Of a stretch of DNA of 58,389 nt, positions 44,686 through 53,562 are shown in pieces (the first letter of the stretch is position 1; the number at the start of each line of letters is the position of its first letter). This DNA is from Laceyella sediminis. Lineage in GTDB: Bacteria; Bacillota; Bacilli; Thermoactinomycetales; Thermoactinomycetaceae. Position numbers and translations under genes: made by a program. The stretch spans positions 1-58,389 of the forward strand of contig NZ_PVTZ01000018.1 of the NCBI RefSeq assembly GCF_003003125.1. Reading direction: 5' to 3'. Below the pieces are notes generated by a model. That model was given only the letters and a program-made list of their open reading frames with translations, searched no databases and was not told the DNA's origin.

Positions 44686-45069
44686 TTATGCTTTATCCAC
44701 CCGCTCGACCACAGCCATTGCTAGCGCGTAATGCGCACTGTGCGAAATAGACAAATGCACAGTGGCCATCCCTTCTGGGAACACGCGCTGAACCACCGCC
44801 TCCGACAAAATGACAAATGGCTTCCCATGTCCGTCATTCACCACTTCAATATCATGAAACGAACAAACACCGCCGATCCCCGTCCCCAATGCTTTGGAAA
44901 TCGCTTCTTTGGCGGCAAACCGCCCCGCAACGTATTCCAAACAGCGACGAGGCTGTTCAGGCATTCTCGCCCATTCCTCCGCAGTCAAGATACGGCTGGC
45001 CAGTCGTTCACAACCCAATCGCTCAATGCGTTCCAACTCGACGATATCGGTTCCAATCCCCCAAATCAC
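44686..45069 (-). CDS. acpS: holo-[acyl-carrier-protein] synthase
   Basis: A 127-residue phosphopantetheinyl transferase that moves 4'-phosphopantetheine from CoA to apo-ACP. GIGTDIVELERIE has the magnesium-binding aspartate, and FAAKEAISKALGTGIG the catalytic Glu/Lys. The GTG at 45069 is preferred: GAGAGGTG lies six bases upstream, and MIWGIGTDI aligns with the B. subtilis start. An in-frame GTG at 45078 lies within that site. Confidence 0.96.
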   Translation of the reverse strand: MIWGIGTDIVELERIERLGCERLASRILTAEEWARMPEQPRRCLEYVAGRFAAKEAISKALGTGIGGVCSFHDIEVVNDGHGKPFVILSEAVVQRVFPEGMATVHLSISHSAHYALAMAVVERVDKA

Positions 45070-45255
45070 TTGCTTCACCTCTCAATCAGAGCAAGCCCAC
45101 AACAAATAGCCCGCTGATTATCAAAAAGAGCATAACACAACGAAAAAGGGATCACCAACCGCCCATGGAATTGACATCCGTTTTTTTACGGTCTTCCCAA
45201 CGGTAAATTAATGGTATAGTAGATAAGGAATATGGTTTGATGAGGAGGCTTCTCC

Positions 45256-45543
45256 ATGTATCAGGTGAATAACCGCATCAACATCACATCCCCTGAGCAT
45301 CTGACGATATTGCGGGAACGTTTCAGCAACGCGCCCGAATCGATGAGCAGGGTTCCCGGTTTCGTCTCGTTCCGTTTGTTGGAGGCGGAAGATGGTTCCC
45401 ATGTCCTTGTGGAAACCGTTTTCAAATCCAAAGAAGATTATCGCGCATGGGTGGAAAGCGACCACTTTAAGCGCGCTCACGGCGGACGTACCGGTGAAAC
45501 CAACCGGCCTGAGCTGAGCAGCTATCATGTAAGGATTACATAA
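45256..45543 (+). CDS. antibiotic-biosynthesis-monooxygenase/IsdG-type heme oxygenase-like
   Basis: A 95-residue dimeric alpha-beta barrel protein: MYQVNNRINIT, VPGFVSFRLLEA, then FKSKEDYRAWVESDHFKRAHGG. This matches HmoA/HmoB-like heme monooxygenases of Bacillus within the ABM superfamily. Heme degradation is likely but not shown. GGAGG precedes the ATG. It lies 50 bp upstream of the four-span membrane gene, and the two are probably co-transcribed and end at one terminator. Confidence 0.8.
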   Translation: MYQVNNRINITSPEHLTILRERFSNAPESMSRVPGFVSFRLLEAEDGSHVLVETVFKSKEDYRAWVESDHFKRAHGGRTGETNRPELSSYHVRIT

Positions 45544-45593
45544 CCTTACTCGCGCTCATTCAATACCAAATAACTTAAGGAGTGACTTTCTTC

Positions 45594-46049
45594 ATGACAG
45601 CAGGATTAGTTGTTAAATTTTTGCATGTTCTGTTCGTCGCCACTTGGTTTGGCGGCATCAGCCTGATGGCCATGGTGTTGCGCGACGCGACTCGCTCCAA
45701 CAACCTCGACACCATGTCGCACGCATTGAATCGCGCCCAACGCTGGAATATGACCATGTTTATGCCCAGTGCAGTGTTGTCCCTGATCACTGGTATGTAC
45801 ATGCTGATGCAAGTGGACGGCGAGAAGCCGCTGTGGCTGATCGTCAAAGAGCGTTTCGGCAGCGTGGTTGTCCTTTTGTTCATCTTGTTTGTCGTCATTT
45901 ACGGCCGCAAGGCGCTGAACCAAGTGCAAGCCAGCGGCATCGAGAGCGCCAAAGCGCAGTCCATCATCAAGCGTTACATCATGTTGCTCAATATTTCACT
46001 ATTGCTGATGGCTGTGCTGATCTTCTTCGCCACCGTCAAATTGGCATAA
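45594..46049 (+). CDS. four-span membrane protein (CopD/DUF2269-like)
   Basis: A 151-residue integral membrane protein with four predicted spans. The first contains LVVKFLHVLFVATWFGG, with an intramembrane histidine typical of CopD/DUF2269 and related heme- or copper-associated families. The ATG at 45594 has AAGGAG upstream at a slightly long spacing. The pairing with an IsdG-type protein suggests heme handling, which is inference. Confidence 0.75.
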   Translation: MTAGLVVKFLHVLFVATWFGGISLMAMVLRDATRSNNLDTMSHALNRAQRWNMTMFMPSAVLSLITGMYMLMQVDGEKPLWLIVKERFGSVVVLLFILFVVIYGRKALNQVQASGIESAKAQSIIKRYIMLLNISLLLMAVLIFFATVKLA

Positions 46050-46055
46050 ACCAAC

Positions 46056-46094
46056 AAAAGCTTCATGGCCATTTGGTCATGAAGCTTTTATTTG
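46056..46094 (+). terminator. terminator of the ABM-membrane protein operon
   Basis: AAAAGCTTCATG-N10-CATGAAGCTTTT, a perfect 12-bp stem followed by ATTTG. Confidence 0.9.
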
Positions 46095-46249
46095 CAACTA
46101 GAAAGAGGGCAGACGTCCAAGCATCCCTCCAACGGTCATCTCGCATGATCGATCACGAGTGGTTCTATTATTCTTGCATCGATCCCTTTGCCATCCCCTT
46201 TCGTTATAGCGCCTATGTGCCTGCAACCCTCTCTTCCCTAGTCCGCTTA

Positions 46250-46293
46250 CAAAACAACCCCAGCGGAACACTTCGTTCAAGCCGGGGTTGTTA
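46250..46293 (-). terminator. lysP terminator
   Basis: AACAACCCC at 46253-46261 pairs with GGGGTTGTT at 46284-46292, with a GC pair continuing inward. It follows the lysP stop codon; the U-tract on the minus strand is short. Confidence 0.75.
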
Positions 46294-46323
46294 TCATCAT
46301 CCTGTCGTGTGCAGCTTGTCTAA

Positions 46324-47769
46324 TCAATCATCCAACTCGCATTTATCCAATGGGATGAGCTTGGTTTTCTTCGTCCATTTATAACCGAGATAAAAGGCCA
46401 AGAACACAGGAATACCGATATATGAAACCAACAGCCCATACCAGTCAATCGTTTGTCCCAACAACGCTTGGTAGTTTTGTCCCACAATCACGATCAAGCA
46501 GAGGGTAAAAGCAAACAACGGCCCAAACGGGAACCACTTGGCTCTGTAAGGCAAGTCGGCCAAGTCTCTTCCTTGACGAACATAGGCGCGGCGGAAACGG
46601 TAGTGGCTGATCGCAATTCCCAGCCATGCGATAAACCCGGTCATACCGGAAGCGTTCAGCAGCCAAATGTAGATCGTCCCTTCCCCAACCAACGAAGCGA
46701 GGAAAGCCAATCCCCCGATCAACGCCGTAGCCAACAAAGCATAAATCGGCACGCCATTTTTCGTCAGTTTAGTAAAAATCTTTGGCGCCTTCCCTTCTTT
46801 AGCCAACATCCACAACATCCTTGTGGAAGCGTACATCCCCGAGTTGCCAGCGGACAAGACAGATGTCAATATCACCGCATTCATCACGGAAGCGGCAAAG
46901 GCGAAACCAGCGCGTTCAAACACCAGTGTGAACGGACTTTTGGCGATAGCATCTACATCTCCACCGGCTAAGTTCGGATGCGTATACGGAAGAATCGTGC
47001 CAATCACCAAAATCGCCAAACCATAGAACAACAAGATCCGCCAAAACACTTGCCGAATCGCCCGCGGCACGTTTTTGCTTGGGTTCTCACTCTCTCCCGC
47101 GGCCACGCCGACCAGTTCTGTCCCTTGGAATGAAAAACCAGCAATCATAAATACGCTGATGATCCCCATCAACCCGCCGCTAAACGGTGCTTCTCCCACC
47201 GTCCAGTTCTTGGTGCCGACGGCTTGTCCACCCAGAATGCCGACAATCATTAACAAACCGACCACAATAAAAATGATCACTGTTGCCACTTTGATGAAGG
47301 AAAACCAATACTCCGATTCACCATATCCTTTGACCGATAACGCATTCAAGGCGAACATCAGCACCAGAAACAACGCGCTCCATAAAATGGCAGGCGAATC
47401 AGGAAACCAATATTTCATGATAATTGAGCCTGCCGACAATTCCACCGCAATGGTGATCGCCCAATTGTACCAATAATTCCAACCCAAAGCGAAACCGAAG
47501 GCCGGGTCAACAAAACGGCTGGCATATGTGCTGAAGGAGCCGGAGACTGGCATATAGGTGGCCAACTCCCCCAGGCTGGTCATCAAGAAGTACACCATCA
47601 TACCAATGGCCATGTATGCGACCAACGCCCCTCCAGGGCCCGCTTGTTGAATCGCGGAGCCGCTGGCCAAAAAGACCCCTGTCCCGATGGAGCCGCCGAT
47701 GGCAATCATCATCAGATGCCTGGCTTTTAAGTCGCGTTTCAAATCGCCACCCGATTTTCCTCTTCTCAT
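46324..47769 (-). CDS. lysP: lysine-specific permease, APC superfamily
   Basis: A 481-residue, 12-span amino acid permease. RHLMMIAIGGSIGTGVFLASG is the substrate-binding first helix; FSFQGTELVGVAAGES in helix 6 and the GNSGMYASTRMLW helix 8 motif place it in the AAT/LysP branch. A lysine riboswitch in its leader identifies the substrate as lysine. In B. subtilis the lysine permease gene is likewise under an L box. GGAGGTG-like AGAGAGGTG precedes the ATG. Confidence 0.92.
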   Translation of the reverse strand: MRRGKSGGDLKRDLKARHLMMIAIGGSIGTGVFLASGSAIQQAGPGGALVAYMAIGMMVYFLMTSLGELATYMPVSGSFSTYASRFVDPAFGFALGWNYWYNWAITIAVELSAGSIIMKYWFPDSPAILWSALFLVLMFALNALSVKGYGESEYWFSFIKVATVIIFIVVGLLMIVGILGGQAVGTKNWTVGEAPFSGGLMGIISVFMIAGFSFQGTELVGVAAGESENPSKNVPRAIRQVFWRILLFYGLAILVIGTILPYTHPNLAGGDVDAIAKSPFTLVFERAGFAFAASVMNAVILTSVLSAGNSGMYASTRMLWMLAKEGKAPKIFTKLTKNGVPIYALLATALIGGLAFLASLVGEGTIYIWLLNASGMTGFIAWLGIAISHYRFRRAYVRQGRDLADLPYRAKWFPFGPLFAFTLCLIVIVGQNYQALLGQTIDWYGLLVSYIGIPVFLAFYLGYKWTKKTKLIPLDKCELDD

Positions 47770-47817
47770 GAAAAAACACCTCTCTACTGTTATAGTATGG
47801 CGAGGTGGTCAGGATAA

Positions 47818-47863
47818 TAAAAATACCGCCCAATGACGATGCACCTGATTTGGACGGCATATT
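47818..47863 (-). terminator. lysP: expression-platform terminator of the lysine riboswitch
   Basis: On the minus strand ATGCCGTCCAAAT pairs with ATTGGGCGGTAT (one bulge) and five T residues follow. It lies between the aptamer and lysP, so lysine binding should favour termination. Confidence 0.85.
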
Positions 47864-47887
47864 ACCATACTCACACCAAATCCCCGC

Positions 47888-48068
47888 AAGATAGCGCAAC
47901 ACATTTGCTTGGCAGGCAAATGTGACAGTGCTGCCCCTATTCGAGCACAGCCCCAGCCTCACTGATCAGAGAACACAATGAAGCTTCGGCGGTCTTTCCT
48001 TTCATTGATTTTCGCCGACTTCTCTGTGTCTCCAATCAACTACTCATAAAAACCGCGACCTCTACCTC
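47888..48068 (-). promoter_or_regulatory. lysine riboswitch (L box)
   Basis: A 181-base aptamer. P1 pairs GAGGTAG with CTATCTT. Inside are the conserved GGTAGAGGTCGCGG, CGCCGAAG, GGCTGGGGCTG and CACTGTCAC blocks that define the lysine class. It lies between the promoter at 48123-48151 and lysP. Confidence 0.95.
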
Positions 48069-48122
48069 ACCGAAGAGATCCGATGAGGGTTTACCTATTC
48101 GATTTCTGGTTCGTATGTAACG

Positions 48123-48151
48123 AGTATAAGCTAACCTTAGTCATTTTTCAA
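48123..48151 (-). promoter_or_regulatory. lysP: lysP promoter
   Basis: Minus strand: TTGAAA at 48146-48151, 17-bp spacer, TATACT at 48123-48128, about 55 bp upstream of the riboswitch. Confidence 0.8.
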
Positions 48152-48358
48152 TGTTAATATACAGGTAAAACATACTAAAACCATTTAATTAACTCAACCA
48201 GACGTCTCGCTTATTTGTTCCGCAAGTGAAAAAGCGGCATTGAAAGCTTACCAAGCTTGCATCCTGTTTTCTGAGGATACTATTAAAGGCATAGTCCCGG
48301 CACGTAAAAGCATACCATGTAGTAGTTCAATCAAGCGAAGCGGATGGGAGAAACGCCG

Positions 48359-48964
48359 ATGGAAAGTTGGTTTCATTTCTTGCTGCTGGGTTTGGCCTTG
48401 TCCACCCCTGTCGGACCGGCCAATCTGGAGATGATCAAACTCGGCATGAATCGGGGATTTTATTTGTCATGGCTAGTGGGATTGGGTGACGTTTTTTCCA
48501 ATCTGTTTTTCATGCTGATTCTGTTGTATGGGTTGTCAGATTGGCTTGCGCATGAATGGGTACGTGCCATCTTCTCCATCATCGGCGGCCTTTTCCTCAT
48601 TCAATTGGGCCTGCGTTCCAACATGACGATCTCGTTGCTTTCCGTTTCCTTTCCCGATCCGGTTTCAGCGATGATGAAAGGATTTTGTCTTGGCTTGATC
48701 AATCCCAGCGACCTGTTGTCCTGGCTTGGCATCTACAGCAGCATCAGTCAACAATCCATTGACTTCATCTGGTCCGCTTTTGCTTGGCTTCTGCTCGGCT
48801 CCTGTCTGTGGAACTCCTTGCTCTCCTTTGCGGTTAGCCATTGCCGTCATTTTGTCAAACCCACCCTCCTACAAATCTTCATGAGGGGAGCGAGCCTGCT
48901 CTTAGCCGTCTATGGCGCCAGCTTCCTCATCCGGGGTGTAAGCCACTTCATTTTCAGCGGATAA
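48359..48964 (+). CDS. LysE/RhtB-family exporter
   Basis: A 201-residue protein with about six spans of the LysE superfamily: FHFLLLGLALSTPVGPANLEMIKLGMNRG is the canonical N-terminus with the TPGP-like motif (here TPVGP). The ATG at 48359 has GGGAG eight bases upstream; the earlier ATG at 48344 lies inside that site. The substrate is an amino acid or related metabolite. It is divergent from the lysine permease, so a lysine-related role is attractive, though unproven. Confidence 0.85.
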   Translation: MESWFHFLLLGLALSTPVGPANLEMIKLGMNRGFYLSWLVGLGDVFSNLFFMLILLYGLSDWLAHEWVRAIFSIIGGLFLIQLGLRSNMTISLLSVSFPDPVSAMMKGFCLGLINPSDLLSWLGIYSSISQQSIDFIWSAFAWLLLGSCLWNSLLSFAVSHCRHFVKPTLLQIFMRGASLLLAVYGASFLIRGVSHFIFSG

Positions 48965-49010
48965 GCCTCTACGATCCACTCGCTCAAGATGAACCCCTTT
49001 ATCAACGCGA

Positions 49011-49865
49011 TCAGTTCAAAGAATGATAGATTTCCTCTGTATACTTGGTGATCACTTCATCATAATTTGGATAAGGATATTCAAGTTTTTTTGACACGGC
49101 TTTGGCATATTTTCTAAACAGCTCGTGACAAGTGAATAGCGATTGCCACATGTTTTCGTAACTGTTCTCAGAATAGGTGGACAACAACTTTTGCCAATCT
49201 TGTTCGGGCAGATAGCGCTCAATAAATTTATAATTTTTCCCCAAACTGAAAGAAAAACCTTGCTCAGACCCAATATGCCAAGACATCATCCGCAACAAAT
49301 TGGGTCTTCCATTCTCATTTAAGTGGTCGATAGCAAACAGGATTTCCTTTCTCGCCAAACCTTTCACAATATATGTGGAAACCCACCAATACTCATTGCA
49401 ACAATCATCAAACTCCCTTGCGGTCGGCTTTTTAATCCAATATTGCCTGTCGCTGGCCACCACTTCCTGTTTGACCAGACCATCTTTATCAAGGAGGACT
49501 TGCACCAAGCCGTCGCTATCGGCAAAATACTCTTCCACTTCTTCCAACGGAATCAGCGTGAGATCTAGCTTATTGCCATCATCAAATAAGATGAGATACG
49601 AAAACCAATTGCCCAACTCCGGCGGGAAAAGCTCCATGTCTTCCGACTTTTGCATAAACAAACGATAACCAAATGCATCCAGCCACAAATCATTCTCTTT
49701 AAATGAGTCAAGATCGGTGACGAAATAGGAAATATCATAATCCTGAAATTTATCCGGCGGAATGTTCTTATTGGTGCGCGAGCCTTCCAGTGTGACCAAG
49801 CGGATGCGCTGGTCATGTACAGCAAAATCGATCAGCATCTGCATCATTTCTTGTTCGCTTCTCAT
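49011..49865 (-). CDS. aadK: aminoglycoside 6-adenylyltransferase
   Basis: A 284-residue ANT(6) enzyme resembling B. subtilis AadK. It transfers AMP from ATP to streptomycin. LEGSRTNKNIPPDKFQDYDISYFV carries the nucleotidyltransferase GSR and D-x-D metal motif, and the C-terminal helical domain is complete. Chromosomal forms of this gene are common in Bacillales and give low-level streptomycin resistance. GGGGGAG precedes the ATG. No mobile element flanks it. Confidence 0.9.
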   Translation of the reverse strand: MRSEQEMMQMLIDFAVHDQRIRLVTLEGSRTNKNIPPDKFQDYDISYFVTDLDSFKENDLWLDAFGYRLFMQKSEDMELFPPELGNWFSYLILFDDGNKLDLTLIPLEEVEEYFADSDGLVQVLLDKDGLVKQEVVASDRQYWIKKPTAREFDDCCNEYWWVSTYIVKGLARKEILFAIDHLNENGRPNLLRMMSWHIGSEQGFSFSLGKNYKFIERYLPEQDWQKLLSTYSENSYENMWQSLFTCHELFRKYAKAVSKKLEYPYPNYDEVITKYTEEIYHSLN

Positions 49866-49927
49866 GTCTCTCCCCCTTGCTCATCGTTATCATGATGCCA
49901 ACATAACACAGCATGTTCGATCTCCAT

Positions 49928-49964
49928 AAAAAAACACCCCTTCAGATAATCATATCTGAAGGGA
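49928..49964 (-). terminator. glmS terminator
   Basis: CCCTTCAGAT-atgatt-ATCTGAAGGG on the minus strand, followed by GTGTTTTTTT. Confidence 0.9.
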
Positions 49965-49986
49965 TGCATTGATTCATCATTTTCTA

Positions 49987-51813
49987 TTATTCGACCGTCA
50001 CACTTTTCGCCAGGTTACGTGGTTTATCCACATCGTAACCGCGCTCCACGCAAGCGTAGTAGGCGAACAATTGCAACGGAATCACCGTCAGCACTGGTGT
50101 CAAGAGGTCAATCGTTTTGGGGATGTGGATCACTTCATCCACCGTTTTCCGCAACTCGCTGTCCCCTTCTGTCGCGAGTCCCAGCACATGGGCTCCGCGT
50201 GCTTTCACCTCTTGAATGTTGCTTACCATTTTATCATACACCGCATGTTGCGTTGCGAGTGCCACCACCGGAATGCCTTCCTCAATCAACGCCAAGGTAC
50301 CGTGCTTCAACTCACCTGCGGCATACGCTTCAGAATGAATGTAAGAAATCTCCTTCAGCTTGAGCGAGCCTTCCAGCGCTACGGCATAATCCAAGCCCCG
50401 GCCCAAGAAGAAAAGATGCTCGTTTTTCGCCATGCTGCGAGCAAACTGGGCAATCTGTTTTTCTTGCTTGAGCACATCTTCCGCCTGAGTGGAAAGAGCC
50501 ATCAAGTGGTTGACGATCTCACTCAATTGCTCCGCTGTTTTCGGTCCCCGCACTTGAGCCAAATAGAGGCCCAACAGGTAGATGGCAATCAATTGCGATG
50601 TGTATGCTTTGGTTGAAGCGACCGCAATCTCCGGTCCTGCCCAAGTGATGATCACATCATCGGCTTCACGGGCCACGCTGGAACCGACCACATTGGTGAT
50701 CGCGATGACGCGTGCGCCTTGTTTTTTGGCCTCACGCAACGCCGCCAGCGTATCAGCCGTCTCACCAGACTGGCTCACCACTACCACCAGGGTTTTATCC
50801 GTGATAATCGGGTTGCGGTAGCGGTACTCAGACGCTACATCACATTCAACCGGGATGCGAGCCAACTCTTCCAATACCGTCTTGCCAACCAATCCCGCAT
50901 GGTAAGCCGTACCGCAAGCGACAAAGTGGATTTTCTCAATGCCTTTGATCTGCTCCTTCGTCAAGCTAATCTCTTGAGACAGGTCAACCACTCCGTCTTT
51001 TACCCGTCCACTCAACGTATCGCGAATCGCTTTGGGTTGCTCATGGATCTCTTTCATCATGAAGTGGTCATAGCCGCCTTTTTCCGCAGTGGCGATATCC
51101 CAGTTTACTTTCATCGTTTCCCGCTCAACCGGCGTGCCATCGACGCGCATCAACGTCACGCTATCCGGCTTCAAGATGGCCATTTCGCCATCTTCCAAGA
51201 TGTACACATCACGGGTGTGTTTTAAGATCGCCGGAATATCCGAAGCGATGAAATTCTCCCCGTCGCCCACTCCCACAACCAGCGGGCTTGCATAGCGGAC
51301 TGCAACCAGCTTATCTGGCTCATACTCGCTGATTACGCCAAGTGCGTAGGCCCCTTCCAAACGGGCAACTGCTTTTTGCACGGTGGAGACGAGATCACCA
51401 TCCCACAGTTCGGCCAAAAGCTTTGCCACGACCTCGGTGTCCGTTTCAGAGGTGAAAACATGCCCTTTTGCCATCAGCTCTTCTTTCAGCTCGATGTAAT
51501 TCTCGATAATCCCGTTGTGAACAATGGCAAACCGTCCCGCCATGTCCACATGAGGATGCGAGTTCTCATCAGATGGCTTTCCATGGGTTGCCCAACGAGT
51601 GTGTCCGATCCCCAGCACGCCTGGCAGGGATTCTACAGCCAACCGCTCTTCCAGATTGGCCAGTCGGCCTTTGGCTTTATTGACCTTGATCGTCTCGCCA
51701 TTGTATACAGCCAACCCTGCAGAGTCATACCCACGGTACTCAAGCTTGCTGAGTCCTTCCAGCAAAATGGACTGAGCCTGCTTTTCACCAATGTAACCCA
51801 CGATTCCGCACAT
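49987..51813 (-). CDS. glmS: glucosamine-fructose-6-phosphate aminotransferase
   Basis: A 608-residue isomerising GFAT that makes glucosamine 6-phosphate for the cell wall. The N-terminal nucleophile is Cys2 (MCGIVGYIG), followed by the glutaminase loop GIGHTRWATHG and two SIS domains (CGTAYHAGL; SQSGETADTL), ending in NLAKSVTVE. Its leader is a glmS ribozyme, so the product represses the message. It is the last gene of cdaA-cdaR-glmM-glmS. Confidence 0.98.
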   Translation of the reverse strand: MCGIVGYIGEKQAQSILLEGLSKLEYRGYDSAGLAVYNGETIKVNKAKGRLANLEERLAVESLPGVLGIGHTRWATHGKPSDENSHPHVDMAGRFAIVHNGIIENYIELKEELMAKGHVFTSETDTEVVAKLLAELWDGDLVSTVQKAVARLEGAYALGVISEYEPDKLVAVRYASPLVVGVGDGENFIASDIPAILKHTRDVYILEDGEMAILKPDSVTLMRVDGTPVERETMKVNWDIATAEKGGYDHFMMKEIHEQPKAIRDTLSGRVKDGVVDLSQEISLTKEQIKGIEKIHFVACGTAYHAGLVGKTVLEELARIPVECDVASEYRYRNPIITDKTLVVVVSQSGETADTLAALREAKKQGARVIAITNVVGSSVAREADDVIITWAGPEIAVASTKAYTSQLIAIYLLGLYLAQVRGPKTAEQLSEIVNHLMALSTQAEDVLKQEKQIAQFARSMAKNEHLFFLGRGLDYAVALEGSLKLKEISYIHSEAYAAGELKHGTLALIEEGIPVVALATQHAVYDKMVSNIQEVKARGAHVLGLATEGDSELRKTVDEVIHIPKTIDLLTPVLTVIPLQLFAYYACVERGYDVDKPRNLAKSVTVE

Positions 51814-51890
51814 ATTAAATTGTACCCCCTAAAAGAATGGTTTGATGGTGTTGCATCAATTCTCTATTTATTGTTCCCTAAGTCCGTTCA

Positions 51891-52045
51891 CGCATCATAC
51901 CGAGAGTTTTGTACAATGAGTCACCCCATTGGTTTGTCCCTCAGTTCCGCGGCTCTGATGCGAAGCCGGGAGGTATCCGCCGAAAATTCGATATGCCTCC
52001 ACCTCGTCAACTGCGGCGCTACGTCCATGCCACAGTCCTGGCGCT
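51891..52045 (-). ncRNA. glmS ribozyme
   Basis: The minus strand has the glmS core: AGCGCCAGGAC after the cleavage site (A at 52045, G1 at 52044), GTTGACGAGGTGGAGG, ATATCGAATTTTCGGCGGAT, CCTCCCGGC, and the P3 stem CGCATCA/TGATGCG closing at 51891. Glucosamine 6-phosphate is the cofactor that triggers self-cleavage and mRNA decay. It lies 77 bases upstream of glmS. Confidence 0.97.
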
Positions 52046-52065
52046 TGACAACATAAAATCAAAGG

Positions 52066-52107
52066 CCTTTGTTTCTATGTCCATGCATTGAACATAAAAA
52101 CAAAGGG
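52066..52107. repeat. long hairpin just upstream of the glmS ribozyme
   Basis: On the minus strand CCTTTGTTTTTATGT pairs with ACATAGAAACAAAGG (one mismatch) around a loop of about 11 bases. It ends 20 bases before the ribozyme cleavage site and has no clean U-tract. It might end glmM transcripts partially or organise the leader. Confidence 0.55.
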
Positions 52108-52140
52108 ATGTATTCATGTTATTCCAAAAGAAACAAAATG

Positions 52141-52172
52141 TAAAGGGCGGCATTTCCGCCAAAATGCCGCCT
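52141..52172 (-). terminator. glmM terminator
   Basis: GGCGGCATTT pairs with AAATGCCGCC, followed on the minus strand by CTTTACATTTTG. The U-tract is imperfect, so read-through into glmS is likely. Confidence 0.6.
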
Positions 52173-52187
52173 AATAATGCATTTATC

Positions 52188-53531
52188 TTACGAACCCAGC
52201 TGATTCCTAACGACATCAGCTATTTTCTCCACATGATTTTTCACAATTTGTTCATCTGGGCCTTCCGCCATCACACGGATAAGCGGTTCGGTTCCCGATG
52301 CCCGCACCAATACGCGGCCATCGTTGCCCAGCTGCTTTTCCACTTCGCGAATGCTATTTTGAATCGCTTCGTTTTGCTCCCAACCTTCTTTGGAATGCAC
52401 GCGCACATTAACCAACACTTGCGGATATTGCTTCATGACACGGGCCAAATCGCTGAGGGTTTGGGCTTTATCCTTCACCACGCGCAACAATTGGACTGCT
52501 GTCAACATCCCGTCACCCGTGGTGTTGTGATTCAAGAAAATGATGTGGCCGGATTGTTCTCCACCCAGGTTGTATCCGCCCTCTCGCATCTTCTCCATCA
52601 CGTATCGGTCTCCCACTTTTGTGCGCTCGGTCTTAATACCTAACTCATCCATGGCTTTGAAAAAGCCGATATTGCTCATGACGGTGGTAACAACGGTATT
52701 TCCGTTCAACTCGCCTTTTTCTTTCATATACCCGGCGCAGATGGACATGATCATGTCCCCATCGATCAGGTTGCCTTTTTCATCCACAGCAATGAGGCGG
52801 TCAGCATCACCGTCAAACGCCAAGCCAAGATGTGCTTGTTTGTTCAACACCTCTTGGCGCAACCGTTCCGGATGGGTCGAACCGCAGTCCACATTGATGT
52901 TGGTCCCGTCCGGATGGACACTCATCGCCGTCACATCCGCTCCCAAATCACGCAAAAGATGCGGCGCCAATTCATAAGCCGCACCATTCGCACAGTCCAC
53001 CACAATGTGCATACCACACAAATCAGTGTCGATGGTCGACTTCAAGTGCTCCAAATACGCCTTCACCGCATCGCGGTCATCCGTAATACGCCCGATTTGG
53101 TCGCCTGCTGGACGCGGTAACTCATCCTCTTTTGCGTCCAACAATTGCTCGATTTCGGCTTCGACTTCATCCAGCAATTTATAACCATCCGCACCAAAAA
53201 ATTTGATGCCGTTATCTTCAAACGGATTATGGGAAGCGGAAATCATCACACCAGCATCCGCCTCCAAATGACGCGTAAGAAACGCCACGCCCGGGGTGCT
53301 CACCACTCCCAAACGGACGACATCGCAACCCATCGACAGCATGCCAGCCATCAGGGAAGCTTCCAGCATTTCGCCCGACAGGCGAGTGTCACGACCGATG
53401 ACGATCTTGGGACGCTGTTTTCCTTTTGTCAACACATAGGCACCACAACGTCCCAGGCGGAAAGCCAATTCCGGAGTCAACTGTTGATTGGCTACTCCCC
53501 TAACCCCATCGGTTCCAAAATATTTACCCAT
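52188..53531 (-). CDS. glmM: phosphoglucosamine mutase
   Basis: A 447-residue hexose-phosphate mutase that converts glucosamine 6-phosphate to the 1-phosphate. [15 protein letters not shown] is the GlmM start; the phosphoserine is in [15 protein letters not shown]; the metal loop is AFDGDADRL; the sugar-binding loop GGEQSGHI is present. It follows cdaR by 31 bp. Confidence 0.98.
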   Translation of the reverse strand: MGKYFGTDGVRGVANQQLTPELAFRLGRCGAYVLTKGKQRPKIVIGRDTRLSGEMLEASLMAGMLSMGCDVVRLGVVSTPGVAFLTRHLEADAGVMISASHNPFEDNGIKFFGADGYKLLDEVEAEIEQLLDAKEDELPRPAGDQIGRITDDRDAVKAYLEHLKSTIDTDLCGMHIVVDCANGAAYELAPHLLRDLGADVTAMSVHPDGTNINVDCGSTHPERLRQEVLNKQAHLGLAFDGDADRLIAVDEKGNLIDGDMIMSICAGYMKEKGELNGNTVVTTVMSNIGFFKAMDELGIKTERTKVGDRYVMEKMREGGYNLGGEQSGHIIFLNHNTTGDGMLTAVQLLRVVKDKAQTLSDLARVMKQYPQVLVNVRVHSKEGWEQNEAIQNSIREVEKQLGNDGRVLVRASGTEPLIRVMAEGPDEQIVKNHVEKIADVVRNQLGS

Positions 53532-53562
53532 GTTTTCTCCTCCTCGTTAACAAACCAAACCC

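Noticed and set aside
47507-47962. A 151-codon minus-strand frame across the start of lysP and its leader
   Set aside because: Most of it lies in the lysine riboswitch and its terminator, which are structured RNA.
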